Positions 33,943 through 42,757 of a stretch of 48,421 nt of DNA are shown here, piece by piece. Numbering within the stretch: the first letter of the stretch is position 1; each line of letters starts with the position of its first letter. The notes beneath the pieces are model-generated. The model was not told the origin of the DNA. It saw only the letters and a program-made list of their open reading frames with translations, and searched no databases. The position numbers and the translations under genes are program-made. Source of the stretch: Scytonema sp. UIC 10036 (lineage in GTDB: Bacteria; Cyanobacteriota; Cyanobacteriia; Cyanobacteriales; Nostocaceae); contig NZ_WJFC01000089.1 of NCBI RefSeq assembly GCF_009725235.1, positions 1-48,421 on the forward strand. The letters are read 5' to 3'.

Positions 33943-34355
33943 AATTAAATATTCAACAAAAACTTATGGATTGATTTGTTTTCCCAGCAAATGTCTCTCT
34001 CAAATCTAAAGCTTGACGCAAAGTCTGTTTCTGATTAATTTCGGTCAGTTCTCATTGTAAGCTTTCATTCAATCCTTTTTGCAATGACAGATAAATCAGA
34101 TAACAAGCAAAGATAAGCCAAATAAGTCATTCGGCACAACAAACACAAATTTGTGTTTGCTCATAAGCAAGGCTTATATTTAATTTCACTTACCTGCCTT
34201 TATTGGTTTTCCAATATGTTGTTGATATGTTTACAACGCACCTAAGTATAAAGCCTTTCTGATGTCCTGTAAACATGTTGACTAGACACTTAACCTTTAT
34301 TAAAGAATTCACTCAACAAGATACTTTTGCGATCGCTGCCTTCATGACCTTATAA
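33943..34355. other. Upstream region of xfp
   Basis: No gene is seen. It presumably holds the xfp promoter and contains the palindrome at 34140-34159. The right edge is the 8-bp target duplication of the transposon remnant. Confidence 0.5.
34140..34159. promoter_or_regulatory. Perfect 20-bp palindrome upstream of xfp
   Basis: CAAACACAAATTTGTGTTTG is a perfect uninterrupted palindrome about 200 bases before the xfp start. Its form fits a dimeric regulator site. No regulator is assigned. Confidence 0.45.
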
Positions 34356-34836
34356 CAATACGGTTCAGTTAAGGTTATGCAGTGTTGACGATTAGAAAAA
34401 CAGGAGGATTAGTTCGTGTTCCAGTACCTCTATGTTTTACTTTTTTCGAGCGAAACTTTGATACAGGCTTTTTCACAACTCTTGGGTTGGTACGATGAAC
34501 CCGTTCTGGTAACAATGTATCTAGTATCTCTACATTCAACCAACTAAAAAAAAGGGCTCATTGCTACGATCAAACAAACCACCAGTTGTGCTGGTAACGA
34601 GCGTAATCGCTTCTCTTCGACTTTGGTTTTAGCGATACGGCTTCAGCAGTTAGCGCTGACGCTATCGCTTGTTCGATTGCCTCTGCTGGGATGGCTATCT
34701 CTATTGCTTTGAACATCTCCGCACTTTGTATATTTGGAGACATCACGGAGAATTCTTTGAGATGCACCACACTTTATTTCCATAGTTGGGAATAATCTTA
34801 ATTTACACGACTTTGAGCCTTAACTGAACCGTATTG
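34356..34836. mobile_element. Internally deleted IS4-family element with target duplication
   Basis: Perfect 19-bp terminal inverted repeats, CAATACGGTTCAGTTAAGG (34356-34374) and its complement (34818-34836), bound a 481-bp element. The 8-bp direct repeat CCTTATAA lies immediately outside each end (34348-34355 and 34837-34844). Inside is only a frameshifted N-terminal piece of an IS4-type transposase. It is a non-autonomous derivative that a full-length relative could move. Confidence 0.85.
34556..34743 (-). pseudogene. IS4-family transposase N-terminal remnant
   Basis: From the ATG at 34743 the minus strand reads MSPNIQSAEMFKAIEIAIPA... for about 40 residues. After a frameshift near 34618 it continues EEKRLRSLPAQLVVCLIVAM, the conserved start of IS4-type transposases. 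The rest of the protein, including the DDE catalytic residues, is missing. Confidence 0.75.
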
Positions 34837-34844
34837 CCTTATAA

Positions 34845-35323
34845 ACAATCTTTATGGTTGGAATCAGGGACAAAAAATGGTTCTGACATAGGTAAAGACT
34901 AACCCACTGTACAAACAAAAAGTTCTTTTTTTATTAACCAAACCTTAATCTTTTCAAGGTTTGGTTCAAAAAAAGTTACAAAATTCTCACGAGTTTCTCA
35001 CATTTTATATGTATGATTAGTCTGAAATTTCTAGTCATGAATTTTTTGAAAAAACGTAAGTTTTAACGTTTAATTTTGATAATAAATATCTGCAAAAACA
35101 CGGTAAAAAATTAAATCATGCTAATTTGTAAATAACAGCTTAGCTCAAACAATTTATGTGTAAAACAGCAATAAAAACTAGCCCAAGTTACTATAAAATG
35201 AGTAGGGGGGTAAGACCGATCGCTGCTAAACACCGGGAGCGTACCAAGTCAATGATGTCATGACTTCAAACTTGATTGTGCTCCATGAATCTTTTGTTTG
35301 TATGTGACAGTTGGAGGTATAAA
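34845..35323. other. AT-rich upstream region of the AAA-like gene
   Basis: No gene is seen. A hairpin with perfect 11-bp arms AACCAAACCTT / AAGGTTTGGTT lies at 34936-34966. A second, more complex self-complementary stretch (about 35237-35283, outer arms GGAGC / GCTCC, inner AAGT / ACTT) lies 100 bases before the gene and may fold in the leader RNA. Confidence 0.5.
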
Positions 35324-35365
35324 ATGTGGATTAATCTGATATGTAATATTTTCAAATTTTTATAA
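35324..35365 (+). CDS. Possible 13-residue leader peptide
   Basis: An ATG at 35324 follows an almost ideal ribosome site (GGAGG, seven bases upstream) and opens 13 codons, MWINLICNIFKFL, then TAA. It ends 23 bases before the AAA-like gene. The very strong ribosome site for such a short ORF suggests a translated leader that may control the downstream gene. Not recognised. Confidence 0.35.
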   Translation: MWINLICNIFKFL

Positions 35366-35388
35366 CAAACTTAAACTTTACTGGACAA

Positions 35389-36936
35389 ATGACAAATAGT
35401 AATATGTCTACCAAACGAAAACGCGGAGTCGTTTTGACTGATGCAGGATTAAAGAAACTACAGAGAGCAATTTTAGAAGAAGAGAGAAGAGAAAGGGGAG
35501 GAAAGCGTTTTACCCAAGCAGAACTAGGAGAACGCATGGGGGTGTCTACCTCTACCCTAAGTCGTTTATGGTCTTTAAGTTCGAGGACAGATCCGCGCAC
35601 CTTGCGAATATGCTTCAGTGCTTTTGATTTATCTCTTTGTGAAGAGGACTACACCCTCTTTGATTCAAATCATATCAATTGTTTGGATGAAAGTTGGGAA
35701 GAAGATGCAGATGTGCTCAATAGAGCATTCTCCAAGAATGTAGGTGATGTAGATTTCTTGCCAGAAAGTGAATTAATTGTAGAACCTCAGACATTGGCAG
35801 TGAATACGGCACGGTCTCAACTTATTTCTAGGTTTGCCACCATGGGGGAAGTTTCTAGTGAAATTGCTCTTATGGATCGCTCCCCCAACTATGACAATCG
35901 GTCAAAATTGACTAAGTGTCTAAAATATCCTAGCGGTCCTTTACCCTTAGATTCCAAATTGTATATCCCTCGTCTCCCACTTGAAGAACTAGCATATCAA
36001 GAAATCATACAACCGGGATGTGTTATTCGTATTCAGGGTGGTAGAGAAATGGGCAAAACTTCTCTGATGTTGCGGATTATAGATCGTGCTAGAGTATTAG
36101 GTTTTAAAACTGTAAAACTAAATATTAATCAAGTTGATATTAATATTCTGCAAAAACCTCAATTATTCATGCAATGGTTAGCTGCAAGTATTTCTCGTCA
36201 ACTAGGTACAGAATTTGATGCCAAGCAACATTGGGATGAGGAAATTGGCAGTAACCTCAGCTGTACTCTTTACCTGAAAGAATATTTGCTTGCAAATTTA
36301 GAAACTCCTTTAGTGTTAGTTTTACAGGAAGTTCAGCGGATTTTTGAATATCCTAATTTAGCTAAGGAATTGCTACCTCTTTTACGTTCGTGGCACGAAG
36401 AAGCGCAACAAGACCAAGTATGGCAAAAACTACGTTTTTTGATTGTATATTCTACAGAAAGTTATTTCCATTTTGACGTTAATCAATCTCCTTTTAATAT
36501 CGGATTACCGTTAAAATTGTCAGATTTTACTTATGAGCAAATCATTGAGTTAGCAAAGCGGTATGGAATTGATTGGAGAGACAAAGATCGAGTTCAGGAA
36601 TTGATAAAGCTGATAGGGGGTCATCCAGCACTGATTAATCTTACTCTTTATTACATTTGTTGCCAACAATTCAAATTAGAGAATGTTTTACAAACAGCAA
36701 GCATACAAAAAAATATTTATCTTCAACATTTGCAACGTTTATTACATAAACTACAACAAAATTCCCAATTATTAGATGTTTTCAAAACGATGATAATGGC
36801 TAAGCATGATAGTCATATAGATTTATCAACTACTTACAAATTAGAAAGTATGGGTCTCATTCGATTGCAAAAACAAGAATGGGTAATTAGTTGTGAACTG
36901 TATCGAGAATTCTTTAGAGAATATCTAATGTTGTAA
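35389..36936 (+). CDS. HTH plus AAA-like ATPase domain protein (AAA_35 type) with altered Walker B
   Basis: The 515-residue protein has an N-terminal helix-turn-helix (about residues 40-75, FTQAELGERMGVSTSTLSRL), then an AAA-like domain of the cyanobacterial AAA_35 kind (about 180-500). Walker A is intact (GREMGKTSL, Lys223). Walker B, usually LDEVD in this family, reads LQEVQ (Gln313, Gln316), so hydrolysis may be lost. RSWHEEA and GGHPALINL are other family landmarks. In relatives the domain is often joined to WD40 repeats; here a WD40 tail lies just downstream as a remnant. Start ATG 35389 (GGA five bases before) or ATG 35404. Confidence 0.85.
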   Translation: MTNSNMSTKRKRGVVLTDAGLKKLQRAILEEERRERGGKRFTQAELGERMGVSTSTLSRLWSLSSRTDPRTLRICFSAFDLSLCEEDYTLFDSNHINCLDESWEEDADVLNRAFSKNVGDVDFLPESELIVEPQTLAVNTARSQLISRFATMGEVSSEIALMDRSPNYDNRSKLTKCLKYPSGPLPLDSKLYIPRLPLEELAYQEIIQPGCVIRIQGGREMGKTSLMLRIIDRARVLGFKTVKLNINQVDINILQKPQLFMQWLAASISRQLGTEFDAKQHWDEEIGSNLSCTLYLKEYLLANLETPLVLVLQEVQRIFEYPNLAKELLPLLRSWHEEAQQDQVWQKLRFLIVYSTESYFHFDVNQSPFNIGLPLKLSDFTYEQIIELAKRYGIDWRDKDRVQELIKLIGGHPALINLTLYYICCQQFKLENVLQTASIQKNIYLQHLQRLLHKLQQNSQLLDVFKTMIMAKHDSHIDLSTTYKLESMGLIRLQKQEWVISCELYREFFREYLML

Positions 36937-36960
36937 GTAGAATATGTTACAGTGTTATAA

Positions 36961-37185
36961 TTGTCACCTGGCTTCATAGCTTTTCATCCTGCTACGGATA
37001 CTCGTGGTCTACTACTGGCATCTGCTGGTCTTGATAATGTGGTGATTCTCTGGCAACTCGATCGGGTGTTGGATATTAACCAGATACTGCGCTCTGGTTG
37101 TATCTGGATACGAGATTATTTGCAGACATATCCAGACCAGAGCGATCGCTGTTTATGTGGTGGCAGTGTGAATGACATTCACTAG
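36961..37185 (+). pseudogene. WD40-protein C-terminal remnant
   Basis: The frame reads GLLLASAGLDNVVILWQLDR, one end-repeat of a WD40 propeller, then the tail typical of cyanobacterial WD40 proteins (LRSGCIWIRDYLQTYP, then DRCLCGG). There is no start codon with a ribosome site and no further repeats, so the rest of the gene has been lost. It probably belonged with the AAA-like gene upstream. Confidence 0.75.
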
Positions 37186-37296
37186 AAGTCCCTTAGACGA
37201 AACCCAATAGCGTAGTAGGCTTAAAACCCAGTAACTGATAGCGCATTATTACAACAATTCCACTGCTATAAGTTAATCAACAGCCATCGATCGCGC

Positions 37297-37986
37297 TCAT
37301 GAGCTACTGCTACTGCTGGGTTGGGGCAGTTTGGGGATGAGCCAGGACAGAAATTGATCCTGCGATCGCGTTTGCACCAAAAACTTGCCTGGTCCTGTGA
37401 GATCTGCCACAAGTCCCTCACCACTGAACAGGAAGGTTTTGATCCCACCGATGGAACGAATTTTGAATGACATCGACTCTGGGAGCGCTACGAGATGTCC
37501 CGTATCTAGCGTGTAAGACTGTCCCGCTTCCAGGGTAATCTCGTGAATTGCGCCATAGGAGGATACTACCATCTGCCCCTGCCCCTGTGCCCGCAACATA
37601 AACAGCCCACCCCCAGCACCAAAGAATGACTTGGAACCACCCCACTTGGAATCCACTTCAACGCTCATATCCGAAGCAACGTAAGCACCCGATTGCACCA
37701 GCATAGGTTCAGTAACGTCTAACGTAGTTAAGTCACCGGGAAGGGAAGGCGCGACCAACACCTCGCCGCCTTGACTGGGCGCTGTATAGATATTTTGGAA
37801 AAAGCTTTCGCCTCCCAGAAATGCCCGTCCCAAGGATTTGAAAAAGCCCCCTGTCGCTGTCGTTTCCAAGGTCACTCCACTGGACATTCCGACCATCGAA
37901 GCCGCTTCTACACGGACTTTTTCGCCCCCTACCAGTCGCACTCGCCCCAGAGTATAAGCGTGCTGGTACATCAATTCAACTTGCAT
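37297..37986 (-). CDS. AIM24-family protein (TIGR00266-like)
   Basis: The 229-residue protein belongs to the AIM24 family, which adopts a TRAP-like beta-rich fold and whose bacterial role is unknown. Characteristic stretches are VEAASMVGMSSGV near residue 30, FFQNIYTAPSQGGEV near 63, FGAGGGLFMLRAQGQG near 123 and a late GGIKTFLFSGEGLV. The C-terminus ends in a run of six Ser. An ideal AAGGAG lies eight bases before the ATG. It is the last gene of the GC-richer minus-strand cluster, 68 bases after the ABC-peptidase gene. Confidence 0.85.
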   Translation of the reverse strand: MQVELMYQHAYTLGRVRLVGGEKVRVEAASMVGMSSGVTLETTATGGFFKSLGRAFLGGESFFQNIYTAPSQGGEVLVAPSLPGDLTTLDVTEPMLVQSGAYVASDMSVEVDSKWGGSKSFFGAGGGLFMLRAQGQGQMVVSSYGAIHEITLEAGQSYTLDTGHLVALPESMSFKIRSIGGIKTFLFSGEGLVADLTGPGKFLVQTRSQDQFLSWLIPKLPQPSSSSSS

Positions 37987-38054
37987 TTACGTTTCTCCTT
38001 TCTACTGAATGTGTATTTATGGTTGCTGACGATGCTGGATGCATCACGATTCGC

Positions 38055-41000
38055 TTAAACCGCTTCCTTAACCACTGCCAGATTGTCATCTGAAACAACA
38101 TCAATCAATTTATTCAATGGATCGATGCCTGCTTCGATGGGACGTTCATCAACGGCGATTGTGAGTTCCGTCTCACCACTAGAGAAGCGATGTTTTTGCA
38201 GATAAATCAGTTTTTCTGCTGCATTAAACACCCCTACATCAATGTCATCGTTCATGGCTACGGGTGTTTCGTTACCGTTTCTATCCGATCGCACCTTCCT
38301 GGAACTTAGTTTGAGAGTTACGTCATACTTTCCATCAGGACGCGGTTTCAATGTAGCGGCTTCAGCTTTGTTGTCATACAGTGTCACCGTTTCAAAGAGA
38401 TCGGCGATCAAGTACTGGTATTTTTCAGGCGTGACCTGCCGCAGATAGGCAACCAAATCCTGAGCGGAGGGATAGGGTGGGACATTCGTTTTTTCCTGCA
38501 AAAATTTTGCCAGGGCACGATTCACCACAGCCTCACCTAGGTAGTCTTGCAGGGCATACATTGCCAAGGAACCTTTTTGATAAATCAGGTGCTGTACCCC
38601 AGCTTCTACCAGCGGCACGTCTGACTTGGTGCGATTTCCCAGATACGTTTTTAGGTTTTGCCGCAGGGCGAACCGCAGCGTTTCTGATCCATACTGTTTA
38701 GCAACAACCTGGAAAGCTGTATATTCTGCCAAGGATTCGGAGATGATATTTGCTCCGATCGCCTGTGCAGGAGTCACCTGATGCCCCCACCACTGGTGGG
38801 CAGTTTCGTGAGCAGATATCAAAAAGGCGTAGTCTACACTGGTCGAATCTTTGTCATTCACCCGCGCCAGGAAGCCAGCATTCTCACCAAAAGAGATGTT
38901 GCCGGGGTAGCTCTGCCCAAATGCTCCGTAGGGAATTTCGATCAGGCGCAGGCGGTTGTGGGGATAGGGTGTCTTAAAGTTTCGGGTGGCATAATCCAGC
39001 GATGCTTTCGCACCCCGCACAATTCGCGTTAGGTTGTGGTCATGCCCTTTCTGATAGTAAACTTCGATCGGGATGCCATTCCAATCGTCGCGCAGCACCT
39101 CATACCGTCCCGACAGCACGGCAAAGAAACACAGGATTGGCACTGGGCTTTGGTATTGGAAGTAGCGGCGGTCGCCCTCTCGCCATTCCCGCACTAAATT
39201 CCCCGTAGTGAGGGCAATCTGGTCGGGAGTTGTGCTGAGGGTGGCAGAAAACTGGATGCGATCGGCATCGGGATTGAATGCACCGTATTGCAAGCGACTG
39301 GGCGATTTCTTTTCTGCCTCCAGATCCAGTTTCGGTAAGCCTGCCTGTTCGCGCTTCTGATTGTCACTCAACCGGAACGATTGATTAAATCCTATCGTTG
39401 GCAGGAGGCTGTGTTGGTTCAGAAAGGTGCCATTTTCTACCAAACTGGTGTCGAGTAGCCCTGGGTTCTCTCCCGTAAAACCGAATGGCGCGATCGCCAG
39501 GTTAAAGATTGCCTCCAAGCTTTTTCCCGGTGCTAATGGCTCAGTCAGGGCAAACTCACGCACATGATACTTTTCCAGTGGCATCGTGGAGGTTGCATTC
39601 TTACCATCCACCGTTAACCGATTCACCTGCATCGGGAAACTGGTATTGATCAGAATCCTATCGATCGCCCGCTGGGTTCTGTTTTCCAGGGTGAGTTTTC
39701 CCCAGCTAATCGCACGCAGTTCTTTAGGATACAGATCGACCGCAATCTGCACCGCTGTAATCTTCGGTTGTCCCTCGGTAAGCGGCTGATAAGCTTTTTC
39801 GTAGGCGATTTGCTGGGCTTCGACCTGGGCAGCAGCATACCGGGGCGTGAGGATCTGGGTGTTGTAGAAAATCCAACCTCCCAGGAGGAGAGCCGTAATC
39901 GCGCTCAGCCCAATCACCATCTGCATCGGACGGGTGAACCGTTGACGGGCAATGCGCCAGCGGACTTGCGGTTGAGTGTCTAGCCCCCGCACCCAGAACA
40001 GGGTCGCCACACAGAGAAGGAGAATAGCGATCGTCAACCAGTACGCCTGGAACCAGCGAACCTGCTCCAGCATTCGCCCATAACCGTTGATCTGACTGTA
40101 GCTATAGGAAGGAATTTCTCCGTAGAGTAGTAACTGGGGGATCTTCAGCCAAGGAAAGTTCTCGATCGCTCCTAACCCAATGATGAAAGCCGCTGATAAG
40201 AAATAACCCAGAAACTTCTGATTCACCACAACCTGAATCGTCATGGCGATCGCGCAAACGAGGAACAAATCCACCAGCGTGATAGTGAACAGACCAATGC
40301 CATAAACTCCCAACTCATAGTTGGTGTAGCCATTCAGGGTCTGCGTAACGATACAGGCGAGCATCAATACAACCAGTGTGACTGCCAGAATCAACACCAG
40401 GGCCAGCAGTTTCCCCAGCATCAGCGCCCAACTGCGAACCGGAAGTGGATCGCTCAGAGGTTGCACCGCTACATCCCGTTCTCGCCAGACCAGATCCCCT
40501 GCCAGGAAAATAATCAGCAACTGGGACAGAAACAGGATTGAGCGGGTTGCTGTCTGCACCATCTGCCCCGTCACAGGCAACACCGGAGTGCCATAAAACT
40601 CACTCAGGGAAAGGGACTGTAAAATAACGGAGAGGAGAATACTAATCACCAAAACAGAGAGAACCAGGGGGTTCCAGATCAGCCGACGCAGTTCCAGCAG
40701 GGCGATCCGCCAGACATGACGTAACTGGGCACCATAGCCATGAGCAAGATGCAGCGTCGGTTGCTGGAGGGTCAGTTCACCCACCTGAGGATTACCTGAT
40801 TCCGGCTCCGGATGTCGTCGGGATATCCAGAACGCTAGCCGCCGTTCCCCCCACTCCAGCCAATGCTCCAGAGGAGAATGGGGGCGGGTGGTCGCCCCAG
40901 AGAAGCTGAAACGCTGCCAGACCCACCCAAAAAAAGCGATACTCAGGGCCAGAAACAGTAAGCGTGAGAGCCAGATAATCGGTGCAAAGGGAATACTCAA

Positions 41001-41774
41001 AGTATTTTGTTGCACCTTTGTCCAGAACTGAACGGTGTAGTTGATAGACTGATTCCCGAAGGGCTCGGACAACGCCACCAGGAAATCATTTAGTTTCAAC
41101 GCCCGAAACAACTGCTGGAGCAGGCTGGAGGCAAACATTAAGCCCACCACAGCTAGGTAGCCAGGTAGAGTGCGATGGGCGATCGATCCCAGGGCAAAAC
41201 TGAATAACCCAAAAATCAGCAGATTGGGAAGGACGATATACAGGTAAGGCTGGATGTAGCTCAAAAGGTTGAAGGGCGCGATCTTGGTCGGTTCCATCCA
41301 GGGCAATGCCTGTCCGATCAGCAGTGCCAGTCCCAAACTGAGGGAAACGATCAGGCTAATCAAAAAACTGGCAATTAGCCGTCCCGTCACATACTGCCAT
41401 TCTTTGATGGGGGTCGTAAAAATCAGACCATCGACGTTGTAGGCAAAATCCTTACTGGCGCGATCGGCAAAAATACCCGCCACAACAATCATCAGCAGTC
41501 CCATCAACCCCGCGATCGCCTGCATAATTGCCAGGGGAGAAGTGACGTAGGGAATTAGCTCCCCTGGTTCTGGTGTCCCTACTGAGGAAAAAGTCTTTTC
41601 GATCCAGTCTGTCCCGCTTAGATGAATTCCAATCAATTGTAGGGCAAAAAACACCCCAAAGGCACCGAGTAAAAAACGAGTGCGAAGACTTTCTTGAAGT
41701 TCAAATCGAATGATTTCCCCGATCGAACGCCAGGAGGATGTGGTAGATGGGTGGATGGGTGGATGGGTAGTCAT
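38055..41774 (-). CDS. ABC-2 permease fused to an M1-family aminopeptidase
   Basis: The 1239-residue fusion has an N-terminal ABC-2-type permease with about 12 membrane segments (two sets, about residues 30-290 and 360-620, plus one near 630). An extracytoplasmic M1-type zinc aminopeptidase domain follows (about 680-1239). The zinc site HETAHQWWGHQ (His989, Glu990, His993) and the downstream Glu in SESLAEY (Glu1013) are intact, as is the N-terminal PGNISFGEN segment of the substrate site. The adjacent ATPase is its likely motor. Relatives are annotated only as M1 family proteins; transport of or signalling by peptides is inference. The DNA is clearly GC-richer than the flanking genes. Confidence 0.88.
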   Translation of the reverse strand: MTTHPPIHPSTTSSWRSIGEIIRFELQESLRTRFLLGAFGVFFALQLIGIHLSGTDWIEKTFSSVGTPEPGELIPYVTSPLAIMQAIAGLMGLLMIVVAGIFADRASKDFAYNVDGLIFTTPIKEWQYVTGRLIASFLISLIVSLSLGLALLIGQALPWMEPTKIAPFNLLSYIQPYLYIVLPNLLIFGLFSFALGSIAHRTLPGYLAVVGLMFASSLLQQLFRALKLNDFLVALSEPFGNQSINYTVQFWTKVQQNTLSIPFAPIIWLSRLLFLALSIAFFGWVWQRFSFSGATTRPHSPLEHWLEWGERRLAFWISRRHPEPESGNPQVGELTLQQPTLHLAHGYGAQLRHVWRIALLELRRLIWNPLVLSVLVISILLSVILQSLSLSEFYGTPVLPVTGQMVQTATRSILFLSQLLIIFLAGDLVWRERDVAVQPLSDPLPVRSWALMLGKLLALVLILAVTLVVLMLACIVTQTLNGYTNYELGVYGIGLFTITLVDLFLVCAIAMTIQVVVNQKFLGYFLSAAFIIGLGAIENFPWLKIPQLLLYGEIPSYSYSQINGYGRMLEQVRWFQAYWLTIAILLLCVATLFWVRGLDTQPQVRWRIARQRFTRPMQMVIGLSAITALLLGGWIFYNTQILTPRYAAAQVEAQQIAYEKAYQPLTEGQPKITAVQIAVDLYPKELRAISWGKLTLENRTQRAIDRILINTSFPMQVNRLTVDGKNATSTMPLEKYHVREFALTEPLAPGKSLEAIFNLAIAPFGFTGENPGLLDTSLVENGTFLNQHSLLPTIGFNQSFRLSDNQKREQAGLPKLDLEAEKKSPSRLQYGAFNPDADRIQFSATLSTTPDQIALTTGNLVREWREGDRRYFQYQSPVPILCFFAVLSGRYEVLRDDWNGIPIEVYYQKGHDHNLTRIVRGAKASLDYATRNFKTPYPHNRLRLIEIPYGAFGQSYPGNISFGENAGFLARVNDKDSTSVDYAFLISAHETAHQWWGHQVTPAQAIGANIISESLAEYTAFQVVAKQYGSETLRFALRQNLKTYLGNRTKSDVPLVEAGVQHLIYQKGSLAMYALQDYLGEAVVNRALAKFLQEKTNVPPYPSAQDLVAYLRQVTPEKYQYLIADLFETVTLYDNKAEAATLKPRPDGKYDVTLKLSSRKVRSDRNGNETPVAMNDDIDVGVFNAAEKLIYLQKHRFSSGETELTIAVDERPIEAGIDPLNKLIDVVSDDNLAVVKEAV

Positions 41775-41782
41775 TGGCGGAT

Positions 41783-42727
41783 CTAGGGTTGATTGACAGT
41801 CAACGGAGGTTCAGTCAGGGCACGGGGTTGCAACGCGACCACGCTTTTCATGACACAGAAGTAAACGTCTTCCAGGTTGGGTTCCACCGATTCAAAGCCT
41901 GCACCAGGATCAGATTCGCTATAGATTCGCGCAATGATGTCACCCATAAAAAAGCGGGTGGACAGTATCTGAAACTTCTTCTCGTAAATCGGGAGTTCAT
42001 CCCGATTTAATCGAATCCGCCAGACCTTACCGGAGAGTTGCTGCATTAACTCCATTGGCTGTCCGGTGACGCGAATGCTACCTTCTGTTAGCACTGCCAT
42101 GTGGGGACACAATTCACTCACATCGTCCACAATATGAGTGGAAAGGATAATGGCAGCCCGTTGGGAAATCTCACTCAGTAGGTTGAGAAAGCGCACCCGT
42201 TCGGCAGGATCTAATCCAGCGGTGGGTTCATCCACAATCACCAGATGGGGATCGCCCAAGAGTGCCTGAGCGATGCCAAACCGTTGCCGCATTCCACCGG
42301 AAAAGCCACTGACAGCACGATCGCGGGCTTCATAGAGATTCACCTGTTGGAGCAGATAGTTGACTAACGCTTTCCGTTCCTTGCCATTGGTGATGCCTTT
42401 CAAAGCCGCAAAATGGTTCAGCAGGTTCTCGGCTGAAATGTCTGGATAGACCCCAAAGTTCTGCGGCAGATAGCCCAACACCTGGCGTACCCGAATCTTC
42501 TCTTCCAGTACATTAATGTTCCCCCATTGAATTGTACCTGAGTCCGCTTCCTGGAGGGTGCCGATCGTTCGCATCAGGCTGGACTTTCCAGCTCCATTGG
42601 GTCCCAACAAACCAAACATTCCCATCGGAATGTCCAGATTCACACCACTCAGAGCTTTGTGACCGTTGGAATAGGTTTTACTCAGGTCGCGAATTTGAAT
42701 CGGTGTGGACGGAAGAGTGGTAATCAT
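41783..42727 (-). CDS. ABC transporter ATP-binding protein
   Basis: The 314-residue ABC ATPase has Walker A GPNGAGKSS (42-50), the Q-loop region LGYLPQNFGVYPD, signature SGGMRQR, Walker B LVIVDEPTAGLDP and the H-loop in LSTHIVDD. It belongs to the ABC-2/drug and lipid exporter class. Its stop lies eight bases before the start of the ABC-peptidase fusion, so the two are surely co-expressed and form one transporter. Confidence 0.94.
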   Translation of the reverse strand: MITTLPSTPIQIRDLSKTYSNGHKALSGVNLDIPMGMFGLLGPNGAGKSSLMRTIGTLQEADSGTIQWGNINVLEEKIRVRQVLGYLPQNFGVYPDISAENLLNHFAALKGITNGKERKALVNYLLQQVNLYEARDRAVSGFSGGMRQRFGIAQALLGDPHLVIVDEPTAGLDPAERVRFLNLLSEISQRAAIILSTHIVDDVSELCPHMAVLTEGSIRVTGQPMELMQQLSGKVWRIRLNRDELPIYEKKFQILSTRFFMGDIIARIYSESDPGAGFESVEPNLEDVYFCVMKSVVALQPRALTEPPLTVNQP

Positions 42728-42757
42728 GGGTTGCGCTCCAACTGAAACGATCGCACC

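Noticed and set aside
34936..34966. Hairpin with 11-bp arms considered as a terminator
   Set aside because: Neither side has a T-tract in the right direction and no gene ends nearby.
38477..40596. Several plus-strand open frames opposite the ABC-peptidase fusion
   Set aside because: They are shadows arising from the GC-richer codon use of the real minus-strand gene.
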